Below are positions 33,322 through 42,079 of a stretch of DNA of 64,000 nucleotides, piece after piece; the stretch's first letter is position 1, and every line of letters begins with the position of its first letter. Below the pieces are notes generated by a model. It had not been told where the DNA came from. It worked only from the letters and a program-made list of their open reading frames with translations, and did no database searches. Source of the DNA: Saccharothrix sp. ALI-22-I (lineage in GTDB: Bacteria; Actinomycetota; Actinomycetes; Mycobacteriales; Pseudonocardiaceae); the NCBI RefSeq assembly GCF_001984175.1, contig NZ_MTQP01000062.1:276842-340841 (forward strand), read 5' to 3'. A program made the translations under genes and the position numbers.

Positions 33322-33669
33322 CTACAGGGAGAGGTGCACGCGCAGGGCTTCGTCCAGCTGCTTGAGCACCGCGGGCGGCAGGCCGCCGATCCGGGCGCGG
33401 AGCCTGGCCGCGGTGACCGTGCGCACCTGCTCGGCCTGCGCCTTGGAGTCCGCGCCGAGCCCGCAGTCCTTGGCGGGCAGCAGCACTTGGAACGGGTACA
33501 CCCTGGCGGTGTTGGAGGTGATGGGCACGACGGTCACCACACCTCGACCGCCACGGCCGGCGGCCCGGTTCGCCGCGTCGTTGCTCACGACCACGGCCGG
33601 GCGGATCTTGTTCGCCTCGGCGCCCTGCGCCGGGTCCAGGTCCACCCAGTAGATGTCACCTCGCCGCAT
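33322..33669 (-). CDS. MazF/PemK-type endoribonuclease toxin
   Basis: A 115-residue toxin from ATG 33669, lying inside the end of the antitoxin gene. It shows MRRGDIYWVDLDP at the start, RPAVVVSND with the catalytic-region Arg, and VPITSNTARVYPFQV, all typical of MazF mRNA interferases. The 14-base overlap with the antitoxin frame couples translation. An in-frame GTG three codons earlier is possible. Confidence 0.87.
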   Translation of the reverse strand: MRRGDIYWVDLDPAQGAEANKIRPAVVVSNDAANRAAGRGGRGVVTVVPITSNTARVYPFQVLLPAKDCGLGADSKAQAEQVRTVTAARLRARIGGLPPAVLKQLDEALRVHLSL

Positions 33670-33886
33670 CGAGGACACCGTCTTGCGCGGTCACGTCCCA
33701 CATGTCGGCTTCTCCCCCGGCTTCCCACTCTTCCCACGCGTTCGCGTAGGCGTTCTCCAGGCCGGCTTCGCGCAACATCGTGATCGCCTGGTGTATCACC
33801 GACGATCGCGAGGCGCTGCGATGTTGCCGCAGGTAGTGATCAACGAACTCTACGTCTTCCTCGGGAAGGCTCACACTGATTTTCAT
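33656..33886 (-). CDS. Ribbon-helix-helix antitoxin of the MazF-type pair
   Basis: A 76-residue protein opening MKISVSLPEEDVEFVDHYL with a ribbon-helix-helix DNA-binding N-terminus (residues 1-45) and an acidic C-terminus that should bind and inhibit the toxin. It is encoded immediately upstream of, and overlapping, the toxin gene and probably represses the pair's promoter. Confidence 0.85.
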   Translation of the reverse strand: MKISVSLPEEDVEFVDHYLRQHRSASRSSVIHQAITMLREAGLENAYANAWEEWEAGGEADMWDVTAQDGVLDAAR

Positions 33887-33908
33887 ACCCCTGATGCTAC
33901 CTCCGGTA

Positions 33909-35762
33909 TTACCCGGTAGCTACCTCCGCCAGCCCACTGCGCCGTGCCGTCTGCCACTTCAGCGGCGTCCCGTGCAACGCCGTGACCAGCGACTGGACCA
34001 CCACGAGGTAGGTCAGCTGCCGGTACGCCAGCTGCTGGAGTGGGAACGCCCAGAGCGGTTTGAGCGACTCGCCGTCGAGCCGCAGCGCGTAGCCGGCACT
34101 GGCCGTCTGCACGGCCAGGAACGCCGCCCAGATCACCAACGCCCACGGCGCGTCCGCCACGAACGCCCCGTACAGCACGTACACGTCCAGCGCGGGCGCC
34201 AACACCGGCAGCACGACGTGGAAGACCAGCAGGTACAACAGCCCGAACCGCCCCATCCGGCCCTCCTCGCGCAGCGCGGGCCGGTGCTTCCACATCGACT
34301 GGAACGTCCCGTACGACCAGCGGTACCGCTGCTTGTAGAGCCCGCGCGCGCTCGTCGGCACCTCGGTCCACGCGCGCGCCGCCGGCTCGTACACCACCCG
34401 CCACCCGGCACGGGTGATCGCCATGGTCAGGTCGGTGTCCTCGGCCAGCGTGTCCGGGCTGATCCCGCCGACCTCGTCCACCGCGTCCCGGCGGAACGCC
34501 CCGATCGCGCCGGGGATGGTCGGGATGCACTCCAGCGCGTTGAGGATCTGCCGGTCCAGGTTCGAGCCCGCGCAGTACTCCAGGTGCTGCCACCGGCCGA
34601 GCAGACCGCCCCGGTTGGCGACCTTGACGTTGCCCGACACCGCGCCGACGCCGGTGTCGCCGAGCGGGCGCACCACCTTGGAGACGGTGTCCGGCTCGAA
34701 CACGGTGTCGCCGTCCACCAGCACCAACGCGTCGTGCCTGGCCAGCGCGATGCCCGCGTTGAGGGCGGCGAACTTGCCCAGGTTCGACTGGCTCACCACC
34801 CGCACGCCGGGCAGGTTCAGCGCCTCGACCACCTGCGCGGTGCCGTCGGTCGAGCCGTCGTCGACCACGACCACCTCCACGTCGGCGGGGTGCTCGGAGT
34901 TCACGATCGACCGGACGGCGGCGGCGATGTTCGCCGCCTCGTTGTAGGCGGGGACGATCACCGACACCGGTGGTGCGTGCGGTCGGACCTCGATCTCGCG
35001 GTGCAGGCGGCGTGAGGTGTGGGCGAGGCCGAGTTGCATCACGGTGCGCAGCAACGCGAACACGGCAACAACGGCGCAGATGATGCCGAGGATGGTGGCG
35101 ACCACGTCGCCGTGGCGTTGCGACCACGACTGCGCGTAGCCGGTGACCCGTGCGCCGAACCAGGCGTCGCTCATCGCGGCGCCCCGGCCGGTCGCGGTCG
35201 TCAGGGTGGTGAAGCGGCGGTCGGGCAGCGCGTCGGCCAGCAGGTCGATCACGCCCGGTGTGGTGCTGGTGACGTGCAGCCGGATGACGCGATCCGGGTC
35301 CAGGTCGGCGGCGATCTGCTTCGCGTCGTAGCGGTGCAGGTCCGGCGTGTCCGGCTCGGGTTCCGACAGTCCTGTGTGGACGTTCACGGTATCGGCCAGG
35401 GCGTTCTGCGCGAACGCCGTGCCGAGTCTGGTCGTCTCACCCGAGCGGAACCCCGAGACGCCGACCTCGTGGCCCTCGGCGACCATCCGCCGCACCAGCT
35501 CCGGGTGTTCGTTGACCTGTGCGCCGACCACGAAGAACGTCGCCTTCATGTCCCGCGCGGCGAGTTTGTCGAGCACGCGCGACGTCCAGCGCGGGTGCGG
35601 GCCGCCGTGGAACACCAGTGCCGCCGTGCCGTCCACCACCGGCTCGCCGGTGATCGTTGCTCTGATCGGCTCATCGGGCAGCGACGTGGCGTAGGCGTGG
35701 AAGCTCAACGCACCCATCAGCAAACCGAGCCCCAGCAGCAACGAGATCCAGTGCGCTCTCAC
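33909..35762 (-). CDS. Deacetylase-like / family 2 glycosyltransferase fusion protein
   Basis: A 617-residue envelope enzyme. An N-terminal membrane helix is followed by a NodB-fold domain (about 30-210), a second helix (about 225-245), a processive GT2 domain (about 265-500) and C-terminal membrane helices. The GT2 motifs are intact: VVVDDGSTD, VDGDT, EDTD and QRYRW (Q-x-x-R-W). In the NodB domain the metal/catalytic motif TFDDGP is VFHGGP and the His-x3-5-His motif reads GVSGFRSGE, so deacetylase activity is not expected. It likely makes a cell-surface polysaccharide. GTG 35762 overlaps the gene before it. Confidence 0.85.
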   Translation of the reverse strand: MRAHWISLLLGLGLLMGALSFHAYATSLPDEPIRATITGEPVVDGTAALVFHGGPHPRWTSRVLDKLAARDMKATFFVVGAQVNEHPELVRRMVAEGHEVGVSGFRSGETTRLGTAFAQNALADTVNVHTGLSEPEPDTPDLHRYDAKQIAADLDPDRVIRLHVTSTTPGVIDLLADALPDRRFTTLTTATGRGAAMSDAWFGARVTGYAQSWSQRHGDVVATILGIICAVVAVFALLRTVMQLGLAHTSRRLHREIEVRPHAPPVSVIVPAYNEAANIAAAVRSIVNSEHPADVEVVVVDDGSTDGTAQVVEALNLPGVRVVSQSNLGKFAALNAGIALARHDALVLVDGDTVFEPDTVSKVVRPLGDTGVGAVSGNVKVANRGGLLGRWQHLEYCAGSNLDRQILNALECIPTIPGAIGAFRRDAVDEVGGISPDTLAEDTDLTMAITRAGWRVVYEPAARAWTEVPTSARGLYKQRYRWSYGTFQSMWKHRPALREEGRMGRFGLLYLLVFHVVLPVLAPALDVYVLYGAFVADAPWALVIWAAFLAVQTASAGYALRLDGESLKPLWAFPLQQLAYRQLTYLVVVQSLVTALHGTPLKWQTARRSGLAEVATG

Positions 35763-35893
35763 CTGACGTGCTCGAACAGCGTCGCCGCCATCAGCGCGGA
35801 CAAGCTGAACAACGATGTCGCCAACGCGATGCTCGCCGCGCGCATCAACCCACGGCGTCTCCCCGTCCGGTCGACGAAGACCTGCTCCTCCAC
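35759..35893 (-). CDS. 44-residue membrane peptide
   Basis: GTG 35893 is preceded by a GGGGGG run, and its stop overlaps the glycosyltransferase start by four bases. The product has a basic stretch (DRTGRRRGLMRAAS) and one hydrophobic helix of about 20 residues (IALATSLFSLSALMAATLF). Its start lies inside the end of the preceding DUF6542 gene. The tight coupling suggests it is translated with the glycosyltransferase, perhaps as an accessory subunit. Confidence 0.55.
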   Translation of the reverse strand: MEEQVFVDRTGRRRGLMRAASIALATSLFSLSALMAATLFEHVR

Positions 35894-36294
35894 CACAATC
35901 CCCCCAGCCTCGCCAGCGCGACCAGCAGACCGACGCCCACCGCCACCGCGAGGTGCGGGAACGCGCGGACCACCGGTGGCGCGACGAGAATCGTCAACTC
36001 CCCCAAGGACTTCCCCTGCAACGCGGCCACGGCCACCACGAGCCCCGCGTAGAGCAACGGGGGTGCGGGAACCACGGTCCACAGCCCGACCGGGCGCACC
36101 ATCGCGGCGGCGAGCAACGCGCCGAACACCATCAGGACGCCGAGCACCACGCCAGGTTGCTCGCCGTCGAGCCAGATTCCCACGGAGGTGAAGACAGCCG
36201 ACACGGCGACGGCCGCCATGCTCGGCAGATGAGCCATGCGGTCAACCACGCCACGCCCCCAGCGTCTGTAGGAATCTAGGTTAGGGGACGTCAT
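35845..36294 (-). CDS. DUF6542-like membrane protein
   Basis: A 149-residue protein from ATG 36294. It has four membrane helices (about 25-42, 50-68, 75-93 and 112-130) and a polar C-terminus. The arrangement resembles the DUF6542 proteins encoded beside LCP ligases and septation genes in actinobacteria. It is divergent from the LCP gene across only 11 bases and leads into the glycosyltransferase operon. Confidence 0.7.
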   Translation of the reverse strand: MTSPNLDSYRRWGRGVVDRMAHLPSMAAVAVSAVFTSVGIWLDGEQPGVVLGVLMVFGALLAAAMVRPVGLWTVVPAPPLLYAGLVVAVAALQGKSLGELTILVAPPVVRAFPHLAVAVGVGLLVALARLGGLWWRSRSSSTGRGDAVG

Positions 36295-36305
36295 GGGGGG
36301 CTTGG

Positions 36306-37361
36306 ATGTTGCGCAGAACAGTCATGGTCGTGGCGCGGACCACATGGGTGCTGCTGTCGGTGACGGTGCTCGTGGCCGCCGGGGTGGCGTGGACGACGTA
36401 CCAGGACGTCGACACGGGAGTGCGGCGCTCGCAGGCGGTGCGTGCGGACGACGTGAAGTCGACGTCCGGCGTGAACGTCTTGGTGATGGGCTTGACCACG
36501 CGGCGCGACCTGGACGGCGGGGTGCCGTCCGATGAGGTGATGGAGGCGTTGCACGCGGGGGATGTGGACCGGGGCGGGTACAACGCGAACACGTTGATCC
36601 TGCTGCACGTGCCGTCGAACGGATCGGCAGCAACCGCCCTGTCCCTACCGCGGGACAACCACGCCCCGCTGCTGGGTATCCCCGGCGGCCCGCAGCACGG
36701 AAAGGTGAAGGAGGCGTACGGGAGGGCGAAGGACGCCACGGAAAAGCACCTGGCAGCCGATCGCGTGCGGCGGGACCCCGCAGAGGTCGAGTGGCTGGGA
36801 CGTGAGGCCGGGCGACGGGCGCAAGTGGAGACCGTGCGGTCGTTCCTGGATGTGCCGGTGGATCACATCGCCGAGGTGAGCATGGTCGGCTTCTACCACC
36901 TGGCACAGGTGTTGGGAGGGGTGGAGGTCTGCCTGAACGCGGCGACGTCGGACGACGAGTACTCAGGCGCCCGCTTCCCCGCCGGCAGACAGCACCTGAC
37001 CGCCGAACAGGCTTTGGCCTTCGTGCGCCAACGTCACGGCCTGACCAACGGCGACCTGGACCGCACACGCCGCCAACAGGCGTTCTTAAGCGCCGTCCTG
37101 CATCGAATGCGCGACCAGGGCGTAAGCGCCCTGGGCCCGGTAGCCGAGGTCGCCAAGCAGAACGTAGTGCTGTCAGAAGGCGCGGACGTCCTCTCCCTAG
37201 TACAGGGCGTCCCAGGCATCCACTTCCAAACGCTCCCGCTGGAAAGCGACCCGTCAGTAGACGCCCAACCCGCCATCCGCGCCGCCGTAGCCTCCGCCCT
37301 CTCCCCACCCGCCCCATCCGGCGCCTCCGCCCAGCCACCCACCATCCCTTGCGTGGACTGA
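36306..37361 (+). CDS. LytR-CpsA-Psr (LCP) family glycopolymer ligase
   Basis: A 351-residue membrane-anchored protein. One N-terminal helix (about residues 10-30) is followed by the extracytoplasmic LCP domain with NVLVMGLTTRRDLDG, NTLILLHV, ALSLPRDN (catalytic-region Arg and Asp), GGVEVCLNA and ALAFVRQRHGLTNGDLDRTRRQ. LCP proteins transfer glycopolymers such as teichoic acid or arabinogalactan onto peptidoglycan. The divergent polysaccharide-synthase-like operon fits a shared envelope role. The codon use in the last 250 bases is less G/C-biased. Confidence 0.9.
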   Translation: MLRRTVMVVARTTWVLLSVTVLVAAGVAWTTYQDVDTGVRRSQAVRADDVKSTSGVNVLVMGLTTRRDLDGGVPSDEVMEALHAGDVDRGGYNANTLILLHVPSNGSAATALSLPRDNHAPLLGIPGGPQHGKVKEAYGRAKDATEKHLAADRVRRDPAEVEWLGREAGRRAQVETVRSFLDVPVDHIAEVSMVGFYHLAQVLGGVEVCLNAATSDDEYSGARFPAGRQHLTAEQALAFVRQRHGLTNGDLDRTRRQQAFLSAVLHRMRDQGVSALGPVAEVAKQNVVLSEGADVLSLVQGVPGIHFQTLPLESDPSVDAQPAIRAAVASALSPPAPSGASAQPPTIPCVD

Positions 37362-37584
37362 CCGACTACCGAAGCCCGAGGCCTGGCCGGCAGGTACCCG
37401 TAACCCATCGGCCATTGACGCGTGATCGAGAGCTGATCTTGTCAGGTACTGTTCCGGCTGCTCAGCTTGGTGGAGCTAACTACACAGCATGAGAACTCTA
37501 TTGTTGCTGCTGAGGGGCCTGAGCTAGCCATCAGGGCCGTTGGCCCCAAGGGAGCCAACCAGTGGGGGTCAGACTGACCAGGAG
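37362..37584. other. Gene-free stretch between LCP gene and the metabolite operon
   Basis: About 220 bases with no supported reading frame. It is less G/C-rich than both neighbours. Both flanking genes end here (convergent), so it should hold terminators. Confidence 0.4.
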
Positions 37585-37612
37585 CCAGGGCCACACGCCT
37601 GTGTGGCCCTGG
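37585..37612 (-). terminator. Hairpin terminator of the SerRS-carbamoyltransferase operon
   Basis: CCAGGGCCACA (37585-37595) pairs perfectly with TGTGGCCCTGG (37602-37612) around CGCCTG. It lies 14 bases past the stop of the last minus-strand gene. Confidence 0.7.
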
Positions 37613-37625
37613 GCTACCCGCAGCG

Positions 37626-38246
37626 TCAGTGCGGGATCGGGACTTCCACAGCCTTCACCACGTCCGCAGCCTTGGCCGCTGTTGTGACCTCCACGTGGAT
37701 GAGGTTGGTGATGGCAGTAGCGGAAAGCACCTTCCGCACGAGTAGCTTGACCGCCAGTCCGAGTTCAACTCGATGCCCCGTCCACCGTTCGATCGCCACC
37801 GGCCCATCGAGCAACGCGGGCACGAGCATGTGCCGATGACGCTGGAAGGATGCGGCACGGCCATACAGCATCTCGATCGCTACCCGGTTAAGCCAGCACC
37901 TTTGCTGCCATGTCCGTTGGAGCTGAACGCTGGCCAACATGACGTTCACGAGGTCCGGCAGGGCCAAAGCGCCGGGCCGGTCACCGCTGGGCAGACGGTC
38001 GAGTTTGCCCGCGTGTTCGAGCCACAGATGTAGGTCGTAGTCGGGGAACCTCGGCATCCGGAGCGCAGCCTTGCGCGCGACGTGCCCGATCACCTCGGAT
38101 TCAGGCAACTCGTCCGGGTCGGCTCCGCGAAGCCAGCAGAGCAACGCCGTCCACGCGGTCAAGGCACGATCGGTCTCTTCCTCGGTGCAGTGGCGGTCCA
38201 CGCCATCCGGCCGGTAGACGATAAGTAACTCGCTGTTGCTGGTCAC
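37626..38246 (-). CDS. Unknown protein, last gene of the SerRS-carbamoyltransferase operon
   Basis: A 206-residue soluble protein from GTG 38246, overlapping the carbamoyltransferase stop by four bases. It contains ELPESEVIGHVARKAALRMP, many Trp/Leu/His residues in the middle and a Val/Ala-rich C-terminus; no known catalytic motif is evident. I do not recognise it. Its coupling means it is probably part of the same pathway. The longer in-frame extension to 38330 is not used because the overlap start is a better fit. Confidence 0.7.
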   Translation of the reverse strand: MTSNSELLIVYRPDGVDRHCTEEETDRALTAWTALLCWLRGADPDELPESEVIGHVARKAALRMPRFPDYDLHLWLEHAGKLDRLPSGDRPGALALPDLVNVMLASVQLQRTWQQRCWLNRVAIEMLYGRAASFQRHRHMLVPALLDGPVAIERWTGHRVELGLAVKLLVRKVLSATAITNLIHVEVTTAAKAADVVKAVEVPIPH

Positions 38247-39949
38247 GGGCGCTCCACGACATAGGAACCGATCACGAGGGCGTCGAGCCCGCACGTCTGG
38301 AAGGTGCGGACGGCGTCGGCAGGGCTGCACACGATGGGCTCGTCCGCACCGTTGAACGAGGTGTTGAGGACCACCGGGACGCCCGACAGGTCCTCGTAAG
38401 CCTTGATCACCGACCAGAGATACGGGTTGGCCTGTCGCTCTACGGTTTGCACTCGGGCAGAGCCGTCGACGTGCACGACTGAGGGAATCAGGGCGCGCTT
38501 GCCGTGGTGGACGGCGGCCGTAGCGAGCATGAACGGGTACATCAGACGGCCGGAGTCCCTGATGTCGAAGTAGTCGGCGGCGTGCTCGGAGAGCACCGCG
38601 GGCGCCAGCGGACGGAACAGTTCACGGCGTTTGATGAGCGCGTTGATCCGGTCGACCATGTTCGGATCGGTCGCGGTGGCCAGGATGCTTCGGGCACCCA
38701 AGGCACGCGGGCCGAACTCCATCCGACCCTGGAACCACCCGATGACCTTGCCTTCGTGGATGAGTTCGGCGGCGCGCTGGTACGCGCGCTCAGTGCGCCT
38801 GATCCGGTAGTCCTCCGGGAGCGCTTTCAGCGCGGTCTGGATTGTGTGCTCGTCGTAGCTCGGGCCGAGGAAGGCGTCCCGCAGCGTGTGCCGGTCCCTG
38901 CTGGCGTCGACAAGCAGCGCCGCTCCGAGTGAGGTTCCGGCGTCGTTCGCGGCCGGCTGGACGTACACCTGATCGAACCGTCCGGAGTCGAGCACTGCCG
39001 CGTTGGCAACGCCGTTCAGCGCAACCCCGCCCGCTAGGCATAAGTTCCGCAGCGGCACCAGCCGCTGTGCGAAGGCGAGGTAGCGGCCGATGAGATCTTC
39101 GGTGAGCCTCTGGAGCGCGTGAGCCACGTCGCGGTGCCGGTCGGTGATTTCCTCCCCAGGTTCGCGGGGTGGGCCGAGGAGATCAACGAGCCGGGCGCTG
39201 TAGAGCTGCCGTGCGCCGCTGGGCCGGGAGTGGTGGTCGAAATAGGCGAGGTCAAGCCGGAAGCGGCCCGTCATGTCATCGAACCGCGCAAGCCGGTTGA
39301 CCTTCGCTTGCAGGCTGGACGAGCCGTAGGCGGCCAGGCCCATGACCTTGTACTCGTCTCGCTGCGGTCGGAACCCGAGATACCGGGTGATCATGCTGTA
39401 GAGGTAGCCGATCGAGTGCGGGTAGACGATGCTGTGCCGCCGCACGACAACGCCGCCGCGCCCCTCGAATATGCACGCTGTTTCGTACTCCCCGCGCCCG
39501 TCGATGGTGACAACTAGGGCGTCATCGAACGGCGACATCAGGTAAGCACTCGCGGCGTGCGCTCGGTGGTGGACCACCGGCACGACGCGGCACTCTGGGT
39601 GGAACATGCCCGACGAGCGGATACGGCCCGGCGCGGCGTTGCGATAGCGGAATTTCCCGAGGTCGGAGATGAGCGAACCGAGCGACGCAGGAAAGCCGTG
39701 GTAGAGGTTGGTCAACGGCAACAGCAGATGCCTGCGCGGGTCAACGAACAGCGCCACCCGGTCGACGTCCCGAGGTTCAAGGCCCGCCTCATCGAGGCAG
39801 TAACGGATCGCGCCTTCCGGGAACGCCTTGGTGTGCTTGGCGCGGCTGAACCGCTCTTCCTCGCCCGCGGCCAGTACGCGGCCCTCGGCGACAACTGCGG
39901 CTGCTGCGTCGTGCGTACCGAAGTTGACGCCGAGGACCGGTCTGCTCAT
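38243..39949 (-). CDS. Carbamoyltransferase (NodU/TobZ/CmcH family)
   Basis: A 568-residue enzyme that makes carbamoyladenylate from carbamoyl phosphate and ATP and passes the carbamoyl group to a hydroxyl or amine of a small molecule. The N-terminal Kae1-like domain begins VLGVNFGTHDAAAAVV and contains HHRAHAASAYLMSPF (metal-binding His pair) and LCLAGGVALNGVAN. The C-terminal YrdC-like domain has MEFGPRALGARSILA and LNTSFNGADEPIV. The length is normal. This family is almost always biosynthetic (nodulation factors, tobramycin, cephamycin, novobiocin, albomycin). It overlaps SerRS upstream by four bases. Confidence 0.93.
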   Translation of the reverse strand: MSRPVLGVNFGTHDAAAAVVAEGRVLAAGEEERFSRAKHTKAFPEGAIRYCLDEAGLEPRDVDRVALFVDPRRHLLLPLTNLYHGFPASLGSLISDLGKFRYRNAAPGRIRSSGMFHPECRVVPVVHHRAHAASAYLMSPFDDALVVTIDGRGEYETACIFEGRGGVVVRRHSIVYPHSIGYLYSMITRYLGFRPQRDEYKVMGLAAYGSSSLQAKVNRLARFDDMTGRFRLDLAYFDHHSRPSGARQLYSARLVDLLGPPREPGEEITDRHRDVAHALQRLTEDLIGRYLAFAQRLVPLRNLCLAGGVALNGVANAAVLDSGRFDQVYVQPAANDAGTSLGAALLVDASRDRHTLRDAFLGPSYDEHTIQTALKALPEDYRIRRTERAYQRAAELIHEGKVIGWFQGRMEFGPRALGARSILATATDPNMVDRINALIKRRELFRPLAPAVLSEHAADYFDIRDSGRLMYPFMLATAAVHHGKRALIPSVVHVDGSARVQTVERQANPYLWSVIKAYEDLSGVPVVLNTSFNGADEPIVCSPADAVRTFQTCGLDALVIGSYVVERP

Positions 39950-41190
39950 GACTTGGTCGGCACCTCAATACGCTCCATGCCGCCGAGGTACCGGCGCAGG
40001 ACCTCGGGGACGACGACAGACCCGTCGGCCTGCACGTTGTTCTCCAGGATGGCGAGCACGGCGCGGTCGGTGATTCCGGTCGCGGAGATCGTGTGCGGGA
40101 ACACCGACTTGCCGTCGCGGCGGAACCGGATCTTGAACCGTCGAGACTGGAAGTCGGTGAGGTTGCTGTTGGAGTGCGTCTCGCGGTAGGCCCCGAACGA
40201 CGGGAACCACGTCTCCGTGTCGTACTTCTTGAACGCCGGAGCGCCCAGGTCACCCACGCACACGCGCACCGTCCGGAACGGGAGTTCCAGGCTGGTCAGC
40301 AGGTCCTCGGCGTTGCGCTGGCACTCGTTCAGCCAGTGCTCGGAGTCCTCCGGGGCGCAGATGACGATTTGCTCGACCTTGTGGAACTGGTGTACCCGGT
40401 AGCCACCCCGGTTGGTACGACCGGCCGCACCTGCTTCGGTGCGGAAGCAGGGCGTAAACGCCGTGGCCAGGATCGGCAGGTCGTCCGCGTCGATGATGGT
40501 GTCGCCGTAGTAGCCGATCAGAGTCTGCTCGGAGGTGCCGATCATCGAGAGGTCGGAGCCCTCGATCTTGTACGTCTGGTCCGCAAAGAACGGCAGGTAG
40601 CCAGTGCCGAAGAACACGTGATCACGCGCCATCAGCGGCGTGAGCATCGGGGTGAATCCACGCTGGACCAGGAGGTCTTGGGTGTAGGAGAACACCGCCC
40701 ACGCCAGGCGCGCACCCGCACCCCGCCAGTAGTAGAAGCCGGAGCCCGCGACCGCAGCGCCGCGAGCCAAGTCGAAGATCCCCCCGAGGCGATTCGCCAC
40801 GGCCTCGTGAGCGCGGGCCTCGTCGGGTTCGACGGGATTGCCGACTCGGCGAAGCTCGACGTTGCCTTCGTCATCATCGCCGGGAGGCGTGTCCTCGGCG
40901 AGCAGGTTCGGCAGCCGTGCCCACATGTCGTCACGCGTTTCCTGGAGGAGCCGAACGTCCTCGTTGAGCTGCCTCAACTCCTCCTTGAGCGCCTTCGCTG
41001 CCTCGATGTCGACCTGGCCGCCCTTGGGCTGGGCCTTCTGCTTCGCACGGAGCTGTTCGGCCTGGACGGTCTTCTGCCGCAGCTCGGCATCGACCTCGAT
41101 CAACTTGTCCACGTCAACGTCGGAGCCGCGAGAGGACACCGAGCGCCGGACGACGTCGGGATCGTTCCGAAGCAGAGCGATGTCAATCAC
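39946..41190 (-). CDS. Seryl-tRNA synthetase paralog
   Basis: A 414-residue class II synthetase from GTG 41190. The N-terminal ~100 residues are the tRNA-binding coiled coil (RQKTVQAEQLRAKQKAQ region). The catalytic core has motif 2 (CFRTEAGAAGRTNRGGYRVH, then QFHKVEQ) and motif 3 (TDRAVLAILENNVQADGS). The core differs clearly from the usual actinobacterial enzyme, although the key Arg and Glu residues appear kept. Being inside a carbamoyltransferase/radical SAM operon, it is unlikely to be the housekeeping serS. It may be a drug-insensitive copy giving self-resistance, or may supply seryl-tRNA for biosynthesis. Confidence 0.9.
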   Translation of the reverse strand: MIDIALLRNDPDVVRRSVSSRGSDVDVDKLIEVDAELRQKTVQAEQLRAKQKAQPKGGQVDIEAAKALKEELRQLNEDVRLLQETRDDMWARLPNLLAEDTPPGDDDEGNVELRRVGNPVEPDEARAHEAVANRLGGIFDLARGAAVAGSGFYYWRGAGARLAWAVFSYTQDLLVQRGFTPMLTPLMARDHVFFGTGYLPFFADQTYKIEGSDLSMIGTSEQTLIGYYGDTIIDADDLPILATAFTPCFRTEAGAAGRTNRGGYRVHQFHKVEQIVICAPEDSEHWLNECQRNAEDLLTSLELPFRTVRVCVGDLGAPAFKKYDTETWFPSFGAYRETHSNSNLTDFQSRRFKIRFRRDGKSVFPHTISATGITDRAVLAILENNVQADGSVVVPEVLRRYLGGMERIEVPTKS

Positions 41191-42076
41191 GAGGGTCCTC
41201 CTGGGCTGGTAGATAGCTCGATAAGAGCCTATCGGCGGGTGACCAGCCAGTTCCTTCGGGTGATGCGTGACGGTGCTGAGCGTTCAACCAGGCCGAGGCC
41301 AGTTCGTGAACTGATGGTGCCTCCAACGGTGATCGAACAGCTTTGATGACTTGTCGCAGATGGCGCGGTGAGGACATGGTGATCACGACAGAAGAAATGC
41401 GAGGTTCTGTCACAACCCAGCGGAGGGGTGTCAAGTCGGCTGCGCCGGATGGATGAGCGGCCAGCGTGCCTCTGCGCAGTGGCGACATGCCTACGAACTG
41501 CAATCCACGCCGCTCGATGTCGTCCAGAAACAGCGCGGGCCAAGGTTCGGCCACGTTGTACTGAGCCGCAACACCATGCACGTCCTCGGCGAGCGAAGCG
41601 GCAGCCAGGTGTGCGGGTGAGTGGCAGTAGGCGATCACCTGGCTGACCCGACCCGACCCACGCACGACCTCCGCAGCATTGGCGTAGAACTCCATGACCG
41701 CCTGCGAGTTCACGAGGAGCGCCTGGTCCTGGGTGCGCTTCAGGTCGATCTCGACGGTAACGGCGCGCAACTGGTCAACACCGAGGTTCGTGCAGCTCTC
41801 CTCGATGGCGAGCATGATCCGCGACCGCATCGTTGCGAGGTCCGCTCCCAGTGGAACCTCAGCCTTGACCAGGTGCGAGACATCCGCCGTCGACGCCGAG
41901 TCGAGCACGCGACGCACGGCCCATTGGGTGCCCAGTTTCGGGTTGGAGTGGACCAGCCGCACCCCAGCCGAGACGGCAGCGTGCAAGGCCGCCATCCCCG
42001 GCTCGGACTCCTTCTCGGGACGAAGACGCCCAGCGACGAAAGTGCTCGTGCCGAAGCACAGCCGGTCCACTCCCAC
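41183..42076 (-). CDS. Aldo/keto-reductase-fold protein lacking the usual tetrad
   Basis: A 297-residue protein from GTG 42076. The start CFGTSTFVAG, the region LAIEESCTNLGVDQL, and GLQFVGMSPLRRGTLA followed by RISSVVITMSSPRHLRQ match the AKR barrel in order. The catalytic Asp and Tyr of the FDTAxxYG motif are replaced (RLVHSNPKLG), and the active-site His segment reads TVEIDLKRTQ; only the Lys (LVKAEV) is recognisable. It may catalyse something else or act as a non-redox partner. It overlaps SerRS by eight bases and ends the radical SAM spacer by three bases, so coupling is tight. Confidence 0.7.
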   Translation of the reverse strand: MGVDRLCFGTSTFVAGRLRPEKESEPGMAALHAAVSAGVRLVHSNPKLGTQWAVRRVLDSASTADVSHLVKAEVPLGADLATMRSRIMLAIEESCTNLGVDQLRAVTVEIDLKRTQDQALLVNSQAVMEFYANAAEVVRGSGRVSQVIAYCHSPAHLAAASLAEDVHGVAAQYNVAEPWPALFLDDIERRGLQFVGMSPLRRGTLAAHPSGAADLTPLRWVVTEPRISSVVITMSSPRHLRQVIKAVRSPLEAPSVHELASAWLNAQHRHASPEGTGWSPADRLLSSYLPAQEDPRD

Positions 42077-42079
42077 CGG

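Noticed and set aside
36306..37361. Additional coding frame antisense to the LCP gene (338 residues)
   Set aside because: Arg/Pro-rich shadow without motifs; LCP motifs are clear on the plus strand.
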